Part shown: positions 13,656 through 21,975 of the stretch, in pieces
Position numbering within the stretch: the stretch's first letter is position 1
Layout: each line of letters begins with the position of its first letter
Origin: a virus
DNA length: 26,073 nucleotides
Direction: 5' to 3' (one strand)
IMG/VR virus record: IMGVR_UViG_3300042870_000255
Span: 1-26,073 of that record
Notes under the pieces: generated by a model
The model's database searches: none
Seen by the model: only the letters and a program-made list of their open reading frames with translations
What the model was told of the DNA's origin: nothing
Program-made: the position numbers and the translations under genes

Positions 13656-16600
13656 TGGCTGATGTGAATGCCACATTTGTATATGATGCAGATTTTACAT
13701 CAGCTATTTCTCAAACTCGTTTACTTTCAAGAGAACTTAGTACTCTAAATAACTCATTTAACTCACTAGATAAAGATGCAAGAAAAGTAAGAGATAGACT
13801 TGGCGAAATCTTCAAGGCAGACGTTGGAGATCTAGGTGCCTTTAGTGCACGAACCGTAGACATTACTTCCAATATGGACAATTTTGGAAAAGCCCTAGAT
13901 AGAAACAAATTAAAGCTTCGTGACTATGCTCGTGAAGCAAGAAAAGCCTTTCAAGCAGATAGCAATTCTAGAAAGCTCGCAGAAGATCAGGTAAGAAGAA
14001 GCAGGGCAAACCTAGTAGAAATGGGCATGGATGCTTCTGGAAGACGTAAAGGAATTCTAGTAACTCCACTTAAACTTGACATGTCTGATGTGCAGACACA
14101 ATTAGAAGTTTCAAGAAAACAGTTTTCTATATTTAATAAACTTGTTAATGACGGTGCCACACAACTTATTAACTGGGGTAAGAATACCCAATGGGCTGGT
14201 AGACAGCTTACAGTAGGTCTGACGGTACCTATGACCATATTTGCAACTACAACCATTAAGGCATTTAATGAAGTAGATAAAGAACTTACAAGATTTCAAA
14301 AGGTTTATGGATCAGATTTAGTTGGTGCAACAACTCAGGCAACAAATGCCATTAGACAACAGGTTCAGGCTCTTGCGGTAGATATTGCTGGTGCTTATGG
14401 TATAGCAGCAAAAGAAACAGCAGGTCTAGCAGCAGATCTAGCAGCTACTGGTCTTGAGGGACAAAAACTTCTTGACTCAATTAAACAAACAACAAGACTT
14501 TCTGTACTTGGTGAAATTGACAGACAAGATGCAATGAAGACTACTTTGTCTTTGCAAAATGCATTTAATATGAGCACCCAAGAATTAGCAGAATCAATTA
14601 ACTTCCTCAACGCAGTTGAAAACCAAACTTCACTATCTTTGCAAGACTTAACGGAAGCTATTCCAAAGGTTGGACCAGTTGTTCGTGCTCTTGGTGGAGA
14701 TGTAAAAGATCTTTCTGTACTTATGGTTGCAATGAAAGAAGGAGGTATTAATGCAGCAGAAGGTGCAAACGCATTAAAGTCTGGTTTAGCTTCTCTCATT
14801 AATCCAACAAAAGCAGGTTCTGAAGTTGCCAAACAATATGGAATTGACCTTGAAGATATTGTAAAGAGAAATAAGGGACAGCTCCTACCTACCGTTCTTG
14901 AATTCCAAAAAAGTATGCAGACCCTTGATGATCTTGGTAAAGCAAAAATTATTGAACAGTTGTTTGGTAAGTACCAGTTTGCTCGTATTTCCGCACTCTT
15001 TGACAACTTAAATACTCAGGGTTCACAGACAAAACAAGTTATTGAACTTATGTCTGCATCAAATACAGACCTTGCAAGAATTGCAAATGCTGAAATCAAG
15101 ACCCTTACAGAATCTGCATCAATGAGATTCCAAAGATCTATGGAGGCAATTAAAGCAGCCCTACTACCAGTTGGCGAAGCTATTGTTAATTCTGTTCTTC
15201 CATTTATGGAAAGATTTGCAGGGGTTCTTGATAGAATAGTTTCATTTGCAAAAAACCTTCCAGGTCCAATAAAAAGTTTTCTAAAAATAGCAGGTGGCTT
15301 AACAGCAATTGCTGGTCCACTTATTATGATGACTGGTGTTCTTGGTAACTTCCTTGGATACATTGTTAAAGGTGCAATGGCATTTGTTAATCTTGGTAGA
15401 ACAATTCGTGGACTACCAGTTGAAAAGTTTTCACTTATGGATGATGCTCAAATTGCAGCATCAAAAGCAACAGACACAGTAACTATATCTATTGAAAAAC
15501 AGAAGTCTGCAATGATTGGCTTAAACAAGTTAATGATGGACTACTATACATTAATTAATAAGCAAGCAGCAAGAACCCCAAATTTATTTAATTCAACACC
15601 ACAAAGTAGTACCATTGGTGGGTCTCCTGTTGTTCCAAAGGGAGTAAAAACTCTTCCAATTATTAGAAGACAATCTGGTGGAGCTGCATGGGTTCCAGGA
15701 AATGGTAGTGGAGATAAGATTCCAGCACTACTAGAGCCTGGTGAGTTTGTAATTAATCGTAATGCTGCAAAGCAATATGGTGGAGTTTTAGAAGACATAA
15801 ATAATGGAACCCCAAGATTCCAATCTGGCGGTAAAATTCCTGGATTTATTGAGGGTACTCCTAAAAAGAGCAAAATGTCACAAACAGAGCCAGTAGACGT
15901 GCCTGAAAGATCAACTTTAAAAACTGCAGATGCTGTAGATACAAGTAATCAGTCTAGTTCAAATAGTTCAGGTGCAAAAGTAAAATTCCCAAAAACAAAA
16001 AGCGAAGACAAAAGATGGGATCCTAATTTTATTTTTGGTTTATCTAAGGGAGAGAATGAATTTATAAATGATTTTCATTTTGGAAAGGGCACCCCTGAAA
16101 ATCCTAAGCCTAAGATGAAAGCCCATCTTGCTTTTAGAGATAGGGTTTTATCAGAGATTGCCTCAATGGATGGAGATCCAAGACAAAGAGCCTTTTTATT
16201 AAAATCTCTTAATAGAGGAATTAACCCATCTGATCTCAGTTCTCAATTAATACTTTCAAGAGTCCTTGAATCCCTTATTGATTCTCCAGAGTATGAAGCA
16301 ATAAAATCCTCATCTATGAAAGCTAGAATAGCAGCAGCAATAGTTATGCCAAGGCTTAGATCTAGAGATGTTCAGTCTTTTAAAGAAATTGATCCAACTC
16401 TTGATACTAGATATGGCGGTAGATCACAGCCGTGGAATGATAAGGGAGTAACGGCTAGATCTGAAAGCTATAGACAAGCTTTTGATGAATTTGATAAAAA
16501 AACTGGTCTTCCAAAGGGTGCTCAGTCGGAAGCAAAGTCTCTTGGACTATCAGAAAAATTAATGAAAATATATTTTGGCTCAGATGATTCTAATGTTAAG

Positions 16601-19600
16601 AGTAGAGGAACTAGACATTCGGCACATGGGGCTAGGTTTAGATTTGTTGGTAGACGTATAGTTAAGGCAATTCGTGGTATTAAAATGCCAGAATCTTATG
16701 CAACAAAACTTGCAACAATTAGACAATCAATGGCTAATGCAAATAAAGAAGCCATGTCGTCTAATGTTCCATTAACAGAACTTGGAACAAGACAATCAAG
16801 AATTGGTGGATACAGTTCTGCAATTCCTGGTGTAAATGGAGTTTATGAAATTAACGGTCAGCGTTATGTTGTCAAAGGTCATGACACATATGACTCTGCA
16901 AAAGCAGAAGCAGACATGGCAAGAATTACAAGAGATGTCTTTGGACTACAAACTCCAAATCAAGAAGCGGTTAGAATCAGGCATCCAGAAACTGGAGAGC
17001 TTATGTTTGCCGTCCGATCTCCATACAATGAAGCCTTTGCAAAAACAACAGGCAGGTTTACAGAAGACTCCGCTTTTGATCAATTAATTGCATCCATTGC
17101 AAGAAGAGACAAGGATCTTCAAGCAGACAACTTATTTGATAATATCGTAACTGATGTTGGTCAAGCAGGAATTATGAGTAAGGCTTCTCAGCCAAGAGTT
17201 AAGACTGGTCCTACAAACAGTGCACTTGAACAACTAGCAATTAATCTTGGAATGACCAAGGGTGGTGCTAGAAGTCATGGTGCAGAAGCTTGGAATGCAG
17301 CAACCGCAAATATGACAGATGATCAAATTATTTCTAGAATAAAAGAAGCAGCAGCAAAAGCAAAGTCCAAACTTTCTACTGCAGATATTCCAGAAGATTT
17401 TAAATATATTGCTAGAGACTTAGATGATATTGCATCTGCAGATCTTGGTCCCTTTGTTGCTCATCTTAGAACAGTTTTTCCAAAAGAAAAGAAGCCAGCA
17501 ACAGCAGCAGCAATAGCAAAGAAAGAACAACAAAAATTATTAGATCGTGAAGAAAGACAATCCGCACTTGATGCAGGTTATCCAGCATGGGCAATGCAAA
17601 CTGGTGCTTGGGTTCCTGGAAAGGGGGAGGGAGACAGAGTACCTGCCCTACTTGAGCCAGGAGAGTTTGTTGTAAATAAAAAAGCAGCTAAACAATATGG
17701 CGGAATGCTTGAAGACATGAATTGGAATGTCGCTCCTAGATTTATGAGAGGAACTCCTCCAATGGGGCAAATGCCAGGAATGACAACAGGTGCAGTTTCT
17801 GGTGGTCTTATGGCAGCAAGTATGGCTAGCTCAATGATGCTACCTGTTAATCAATTTACTGACGCATTAAATAAATCAATTATGGCACTATCTGCTTTTA
17901 CTGGAATTCTTTCTGCCCTTCAAATGCTTGGTGGACGTATGGGCGGTGGTATTGGAGAAAAACTTTCTGGCGTAATGACAGCTAAAGATGGATCAAAGGC
18001 TGCTAGATTCAAAAGATCTGGTGACTTATATTCAGCATTTGGAAAAGATTCAATTAAAACTGGTGGGTCAAATCTAAAGTCAGTAGTTGGAAAAGGCATG
18101 TCTATGGGCTCTAGAGGCACAGCATTAAAAACAGGAATTGGTGCAGTTGCAAGAGGTGGTGCAATGCTTGGAATGGGATCTGCATTTGGTGGCTTAGGGG
18201 CAGGTGCAGCATTAGCAACTAATCCAGTTGGATGGGCAATATTAGCAATAGGTGCTGCAACCCTAGCAATTACTAAATATAAAAAATCTTTAGATTCTGC
18301 TAAAAAATCAGCAGAGCAAGCATTTGGTGCAAGTAAAGCGGAAGCAGAAGCATTTGGGGTAGAGCTTAAAAATATTGGCGAAACAATAAAGGCTAATCAA
18401 GAATATACAAAGATGATTGGTGCACAAGCACAACAATCACAATCCACTTCACAAAGGCTAGACCCAGAAAAAGAGTCAGCCCTACTTGGTGCAAACGAAG
18501 ATCTTACAAAGAGATTAAGAAACCTATCTGAAACTAGATTAGCAACAACAGTAGGTTTGGGAGGGGATAGATCTGCTCAAGCAGCATCACTATTAACTTC
18601 AAAATATGCCTCATTAATACAGCAAGGATTCTCAGAAGAAGATGCAAATGTAATGGTTAGAACTTTAGCTAAAGCATCTGGTGCAATGGATGCTTATGCA
18701 CAGTCGGTTAATAAGTTTGGAATGATAAAGGCAGACGACCCTGCTTCAATTATCAAGGCTCAAATGGAAGGTGTTAAAACTTTTTCAAACATAGGCGGGC
18801 TTCTTGACCAAGGGGAAAGGGGTGGATTTGCAGCAGGAATTAAATCTGTTGTAGAGCAAATTAATTTACTTCCACCAGAAGACCAATACACTGGACTAAA
18901 GGCTCTTTTGACTCAAATGGAAAATCTAGATACAAGACAGTTAAAAATTGCACAACAGGCAATTGTTGATATGACAAAAGAAACATATGGAGAAGGATCT
19001 CAGTTATTTAACACCCAAAGAGCTATTCAAGAAAGAACCAATAATTCATTTAGCTTTAAAAATCTTTCTACATACGATGATGTATTTACAAAAGTATCTT
19101 CTGGTCAGGGTATATTCGGTGGTATTGAAAATGAACTAGCAACTAGAGTCTCAGCAGCCCTAACGTCAGCATTTGAAACTGGTGCCATTACTGATCAGCA
19201 ACTTAAGGACTATGAGTTAAGAATTGAAGCAGATCCTTCCAGCATAAGTCAAATTGAAGCAGAACTTGACGTTGTTACAAGAGATCGTCAAATAAAAATT
19301 GAGGCAACAATAAAACTTGAAGAACAGCTTGCAGAACAATATGAAAAAATTAATAAAGAAATTATTATTAAACAAAACGCCTTACAGTCTGCAATAGAAG
19401 CTAAGAATGCAGCAATTGAAAAAGAAGAAGAAGCTTTTAAGGCATCTCAAAAAGCGGGTCAAAAGTTCATCAAGGGTAAGCAAGAAGAAATTAAAGTTAT
19501 TGATGAAAAAGCAACTAAAGAAATAGAGGCTATTGAAAAACAAACAAATGCTTACTTAAAATCTCTTACAAAAGAAGATGACGCAAACAAGTTTAGATCA

Positions 19601-21247
19601 GAGCAAAGAGGAACAATGCTCGGTGGCTTGGGTGCTCTTGCAGAGGGAGATGTATTTGGATTCCTAGATGCTAGACAAGCAGCAGAAGAAAATGCAAGGC
19701 AGTTCTCAGCATCTGAAGAAATAAAGGTAATTGAAGAAAAAAGAAAAGCAGCTACTGAGGCAATTGATCTTGAAAGAGATGCCCGTATTGAGGCAATTCA
19801 GGCAGAAATTGATAAAAAGCAAGAAGCCCTTGAAAGACAAGCAGATGGTCATGAAGCACATATGACTAGGCTTCAAAAAGAACGTGACACAATGGCTACA
19901 AATGCCTCAAAGACAATTGCTGAAATGCAAGCAACCGCAGATTCAATTGCAGGAATTAAAGCCAACCCAGTAATACTTGACTGGCTTACTAGCATGAAGG
20001 ATAAAGGAAAGGCAGCAGCAGCACAAGCAGCACTTATTAATTATCTTGTAAAACATCCAGAAGCAACTGTTACAGAGGCATTAAATAAAGTTCGTTCAGA
20101 TCTACATCAATCAGACCAGTCCTTTCAATCAGGTATGAATTCTAATGACGGAGAACGTGCAGGTGGGGCAGGATCTGGTGGACAGTATACTCAAACATAC
20201 ACACCAGCACCAACAACATCTGCTGGATCTTCTGGTATGACGGGTGGAAGGTCTGGAAGAGCTCCAGGTTACACAGTAACTCAAGCAAGTGGTGGATATA
20301 TTTCTGGTCCAGGTACATCTACATCAGATTCAATTCCTGCTCGTTTATCAGATGGAGAGTATGTAATTAAAGCATCAGCAGTAGATCAATATGGTGTTGG
20401 AATGATGAACTCAATTAATGAACAAAAATTTGCTGATGGTGGTCAGGCAGTCCTAGATGATTACTCAAGAGTAACTTATGGTGGAAAAACCTTTAATGCT
20501 AGAACAGTTAGAATGCTTAAAAGAGCAGAAGAATCTTATGGTTCTGGATTTGGATTCTACCAAGGATCTTATAGCACTGGAGTTTCAGCTTCAAAGGGAA
20601 CACACGATGGTGGTGGTGCTGTAGATATTAAGCCACCTGCAAATATTGATAAGGCACTAAAGGCTTTGGCATCAGCTGGATTCTGGGCAAAATGGAGAGG
20701 CACAATGAGTCCTCCACATATTCATGCCTTGGCAACAGGAGATGCTCAACTTTCATCAGCAGCAAGAAGACAGCTTGGTTTGCCAGCAGACGGTGGATAT
20801 GAAGGAGATCAGGTAGAAGTTGGCACAAGAAGTATAGAGGATGCAATTAAAGAAGCAGCAGCAGCTGGACAGGGAACAATAGAAGAGCTCACAAGCCTTA
20901 TGACTCAGGGTGCAGCAGCAGTATACACACCATTGACTGGAAGACAATTTGGCGGATCCATGACAATGAACAAGCCTTATCTTGTTGGTGAAAATGGACC
21001 AGAGGTCGTAATGCCTTATGGATCAGGAAGCAGAGTTGATCCAAGGTTTAATGTTCCATCAGGTTCTTCAATTGCTACAGTTTCTCAGGACTATGGTGAT
21101 ATAATTAATAGTAATTCTTATAGCAATATGGTAGTTAATCTTTCCGTTAGCGGTGTCAATGATCCAAATAAAGCTGCAGATAGGGTTATAGAGATACTTA
21201 ATAAAGAAACAGGCAGAAGAAACCATAGCAGGAAGATGAGTAGATAA
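13655..21247 (+). CDS. Tail tape measure protein with a candidate kinase-like insert and a C-terminal peptidase-like domain
   Basis: 2530 aa. AGGAG at 13641 and ATG overlapping the previous TAA by one base. In order: N-terminal coiled region; about 245-395, the phage-tail-measure core (LAADLAATGLEGQKLLDSI... MVAMKEGGINAAEGANALKSG); hydrophobic helix 545-572; first PGEF...KQYGG motif 676-722; a non-tape-measure block about 723-1316 that includes a kinase-like stretch at about 1050-1290; second PGEF motif 1317-1363; hydrophobic segment 1509-1540; coiled coil about 1885-2080; Ser/Gly-rich linker; third related motif 2213-2260; GTHDGGGAVDI/PHIH peptidase-like domain about 2290-2375; and a final LVGENGPEVVMPYG. 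It sets tail length and passes ahead of DNA into the host. At about 0.15 nm per residue the full length would give about 380 nm, but the inserts probably do not contribute. Identity is firm; insert functions are inference. Confidence 0.92.
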   Translation: MADVNATFVYDADFTSAISQTRLLSRELSTLNNSFNSLDKDARKVRDRLGEIFKADVGDLGAFSARTVDITSNMDNFGKALDRNKLKLRDYAREARKAFQADSNSRKLAEDQVRRSRANLVEMGMDASGRRKGILVTPLKLDMSDVQTQLEVSRKQFSIFNKLVNDGATQLINWGKNTQWAGRQLTVGLTVPMTIFATTTIKAFNEVDKELTRFQKVYGSDLVGATTQATNAIRQQVQALAVDIAGAYGIAAKETAGLAADLAATGLEGQKLLDSIKQTTRLSVLGEIDRQDAMKTTLSLQNAFNMSTQELAESINFLNAVENQTSLSLQDLTEAIPKVGPVVRALGGDVKDLSVLMVAMKEGGINAAEGANALKSGLASLINPTKAGSEVAKQYGIDLEDIVKRNKGQLLPTVLEFQKSMQTLDDLGKAKIIEQLFGKYQFARISALFDNLNTQGSQTKQVIELMSASNTDLARIANAEIKTLTESASMRFQRSMEAIKAALLPVGEAIVNSVLPFMERFAGVLDRIVSFAKNLPGPIKSFLKIAGGLTAIAGPLIMMTGVLGNFLGYIVKGAMAFVNLGRTIRGLPVEKFSLMDDAQIAASKATDTVTISIEKQKSAMIGLNKLMMDYYTLINKQAARTPNLFNSTPQSSTIGGSPVVPKGVKTLPIIRRQSGGAAWVPGNGSGDKIPALLEPGEFVINRNAAKQYGGVLEDINNGTPRFQSGGKIPGFIEGTPKKSKMSQTEPVDVPERSTLKTADAVDTSNQSSSNSSGAKVKFPKTKSEDKRWDPNFIFGLSKGENEFINDFHFGKGTPENPKPKMKAHLAFRDRVLSEIASMDGDPRQRAFLLKSLNRGINPSDLSSQLILSRVLESLIDSPEYEAIKSSSMKARIAAAIVMPRLRSRDVQSFKEIDPTLDTRYGGRSQPWNDKGVTARSESYRQAFDEFDKKTGLPKGAQSEAKSLGLSEKLMKIYFGSDDSNVKSRGTRHSAHGARFRFVGRRIVKAIRGIKMPESYATKLATIRQSMANANKEAMSSNVPLTELGTRQSRIGGYSSAIPGVNGVYEINGQRYVVKGHDTYDSAKAEADMARITRDVFGLQTPNQEAVRIRHPETGELMFAVRSPYNEAFAKTTGRFTEDSAFDQLIASIARRDKDLQADNLFDNIVTDVGQAGIMSKASQPRVKTGPTNSALEQLAINLGMTKGGARSHGAEAWNAATANMTDDQIISRIKEAAAKAKSKLSTADIPEDFKYIARDLDDIASADLGPFVAHLRTVFPKEKKPATAAAIAKKEQQKLLDREERQSALDAGYPAWAMQTGAWVPGKGEGDRVPALLEPGEFVVNKKAAKQYGGMLEDMNWNVAPRFMRGTPPMGQMPGMTTGAVSGGLMAASMASSMMLPVNQFTDALNKSIMALSAFTGILSALQMLGGRMGGGIGEKLSGVMTAKDGSKAARFKRSGDLYSAFGKDSIKTGGSNLKSVVGKGMSMGSRGTALKTGIGAVARGGAMLGMGSAFGGLGAGAALATNPVGWAILAIGAATLAITKYKKSLDSAKKSAEQAFGASKAEAEAFGVELKNIGETIKANQEYTKMIGAQAQQSQSTSQRLDPEKESALLGANEDLTKRLRNLSETRLATTVGLGGDRSAQAASLLTSKYASLIQQGFSEEDANVMVRTLAKASGAMDAYAQSVNKFGMIKADDPASIIKAQMEGVKTFSNIGGLLDQGERGGFAAGIKSVVEQINLLPPEDQYTGLKALLTQMENLDTRQLKIAQQAIVDMTKETYGEGSQLFNTQRAIQERTNNSFSFKNLSTYDDVFTKVSSGQGIFGGIENELATRVSAALTSAFETGAITDQQLKDYELRIEADPSSISQIEAELDVVTRDRQIKIEATIKLEEQLAEQYEKINKEIIIKQNALQSAIEAKNAAIEKEEEAFKASQKAGQKFIKGKQEEIKVIDEKATKEIEAIEKQTNAYLKSLTKEDDANKFRSEQRGTMLGGLGALAEGDVFGFLDARQAAEENARQFSASEEIKVIEEKRKAATEAIDLERDARIEAIQAEIDKKQEALERQADGHEAHMTRLQKERDTMATNASKTIAEMQATADSIAGIKANPVILDWLTSMKDKGKAAAAQAALINYLVKHPEATVTEALNKVRSDLHQSDQSFQSGMNSNDGERAGGAGSGGQYTQTYTPAPTTSAGSSGMTGGRSGRAPGYTVTQASGGYISGPGTSTSDSIPARLSDGEYVIKASAVDQYGVGMMNSINEQKFADGGQAVLDDYSRVTYGGKTFNARTVRMLKRAEESYGSGFGFYQGSYSTGVSASKGTHDGGGAVDIKPPANIDKALKALASAGFWAKWRGTMSPPHIHALATGDAQLSSAARRQLGLPADGGYEGDQVEVGTRSIEDAIKEAAAAGQGTIEELTSLMTQGAAAVYTPLTGRQFGGSMTMNKPYLVGENGPEVVMPYGSGSRVDPRFNVPSGSSIATVSQDYGDIINSNSYSNMVVNLSVSGVNDPNKAADRVIEILNKETGRRNHSRKMSR
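15680..15820 (+). repeat. PGEF...KQYGG motif, copy 1 in the tape measure
   Basis: Residues 676-722: GAAWVPGNG then GDKIPALLEPGEFVIN then AAKQYGGVLEDIN. It closely resembles copy 2 at 17603, and opens the intervening block. Confidence 0.8.
16802..17524 (+). other. Candidate protein-kinase-like fold inside the tape measure
   Basis: Residues about 1050-1290. GVYEINGQRYVVKGHD could be the beta-2/beta-3 hairpin with Lys1074; AEADMARITRDVFGL the alpha-C helix with Glu1085; GELMFAVRSPYNEAF the beta-5/hinge. DNLFDNIVTDVGQAGI has Asp1158-x4-Asn1163, as in the catalytic loop of kinase-like and aminoglycoside-phosphotransferase-like folds (D-x4-N). The usual DFG-type Asp is not clear after it (GIMSKAS). 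A helical C-terminal part follows. Pattern only, not proof. Confidence 0.4.
17603..17743 (+). repeat. PGEF...KQYGG motif, copy 2 in the tape measure
   Basis: Residues 1317-1363: GAWVPGKGEGDRVPALLEPG then EFVVNKKAAKQYGGMLEDMN. It aligns with copy 1 over about 47 residues, with diverged nucleotides, so the duplication is old. It closes the intervening block. Confidence 0.8.
20291..20434 (+). repeat. Related PGEF/DGEY-type motif, copy 3 in the tape measure
   Basis: Residues 2213-2260: GGYISGPGTSTSDSIPARLS then DGEYVIKASAVDQYGVGMMN. Keeps the core of copies 1 and 2 (IPA-L--GE-VI---A--QYG), and precedes the peptidase-like domain. Confidence 0.7.
20522..20779 (+). other. Peptidase M15/LAS-like domain at the tape measure C terminus
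   Basis: Residues about 2290-2375. SASKGTHDGGGAVDI supplies His2317-x6-Asp2324 and PHIHAL supplies His2355 or His2357, the zinc-ligand order of M15/LAS peptidases that cut peptidoglycan peptides. The Glu that normally sits three residues before the last ligand is Ser or Pro here, so activity is uncertain. Confidence 0.6.
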
Positions 21248-21975
21248 TGGCTAATGCATCCCTTTCCAGAAAATTTAAAAGACCATCCTTAATGGTTTTT
21301 TCTGAGCTAGAACCTATTCAGCAATCATGGGTAGTTGCTTCTATTGCTAGTACAGACAGCGGAGCAAAGGTTCAATATACTACAACGCTAACGCACGACT
21401 TTTTAGTTGGTGATGAAGTTCAGGTATCTGGAGCAACAGCTTCTGGATTTAATATTACAACACCAAAAATAATTACAAACGTAACTTCAAACACTTTTAA
21501 GGTAGAAAGCACTGCAACTGGTTCAACATCAACAGCAACCGCTTATGGAACAAAATGGGATTTTGGTGCTGGAGAAGTACTGTACCTTACTGACGATAAT
21601 AGAGAACCGCTACAAATTACTCCTCAAAGAATTGAATTTAAAAGAAGAATGATTGATGGAACAATGAGATCGCATTATGTTGCAGATAAAGATGAATACT
21701 CTACATCATGGAGTGAAATTCCTTCAAGAAAAATTAATGGTTCCGTTCAAATCACATCAGATAATTTTGGTGCTGGTAATGATATCAAAGAATGGTATGA
21801 AGAATATACTGGTGATTTTTGGGCACTCTTAATATATGACACTAACTCTTCAGATAATGTTAGCCTTTCTGCAGAAAAGGTAAATGTATTTTTTAACTCT
21901 TTTAATTTTACTGTTTCTACAAGAGGAGAGCTAAACGATCTTTGGGACGTATCAATTTCCTTGGTGGAGGTATAA
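21247..21975 (+). CDS. Distal tail protein (minor tail protein)
   Basis: 242 aa; the ATG overlaps the tape measure TAA by one base. The gene directly after the tape measure in siphophages is the distal tail protein, which forms the ring joining tube to tip. Residues 1-28 and 102-242 carry the conventional part (GAGEVLYLTDDN, INGSVQITSDNFGAGNDIKEWYEEYTGDFW, NVFFNSFNFTVSTRGELNDLWDVSISLVE). Between them, residues 29-101 hold the Thr/Ser-rich beta module also seen in the connector at 9387. The insert probably adds a surface-exposed domain. The next ATG follows the stop without a gap, with GGAGGT as ribosome site inside this gene's end. Confidence 0.75.
   Translation: MANASLSRKFKRPSLMVFSELEPIQQSWVVASIASTDSGAKVQYTTTLTHDFLVGDEVQVSGATASGFNITTPKIITNVTSNTFKVESTATGSTSTATAYGTKWDFGAGEVLYLTDDNREPLQITPQRIEFKRRMIDGTMRSHYVADKDEYSTSWSEIPSRKINGSVQITSDNFGAGNDIKEWYEEYTGDFWALLIYDTNSSDNVSLSAEKVNVFFNSFNFTVSTRGELNDLWDVSISLVEV
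21331..21549 (+). repeat. Beta module (type 1), copy in the distal tail protein
   Basis: Residues 29-101: YTTTLTHDFLVGDEVQVSG, then TNVTSNTFKVESTATGSTST. The same strand order and GD-V-V-G core as at 9387-9608. Confidence 0.55.

Noticed and set aside
14395-15006. 203-aa minus-strand open frame inside the tape measure
   Set aside because: Shadow of a well-supported coding frame, no recognisable domain, no ribosome site.
18663-18674. 12-base palindrome CTTTAGCTAAAG
   Set aside because: Inside the tape measure gene; several such palindromes are expected by chance in 26 kb.
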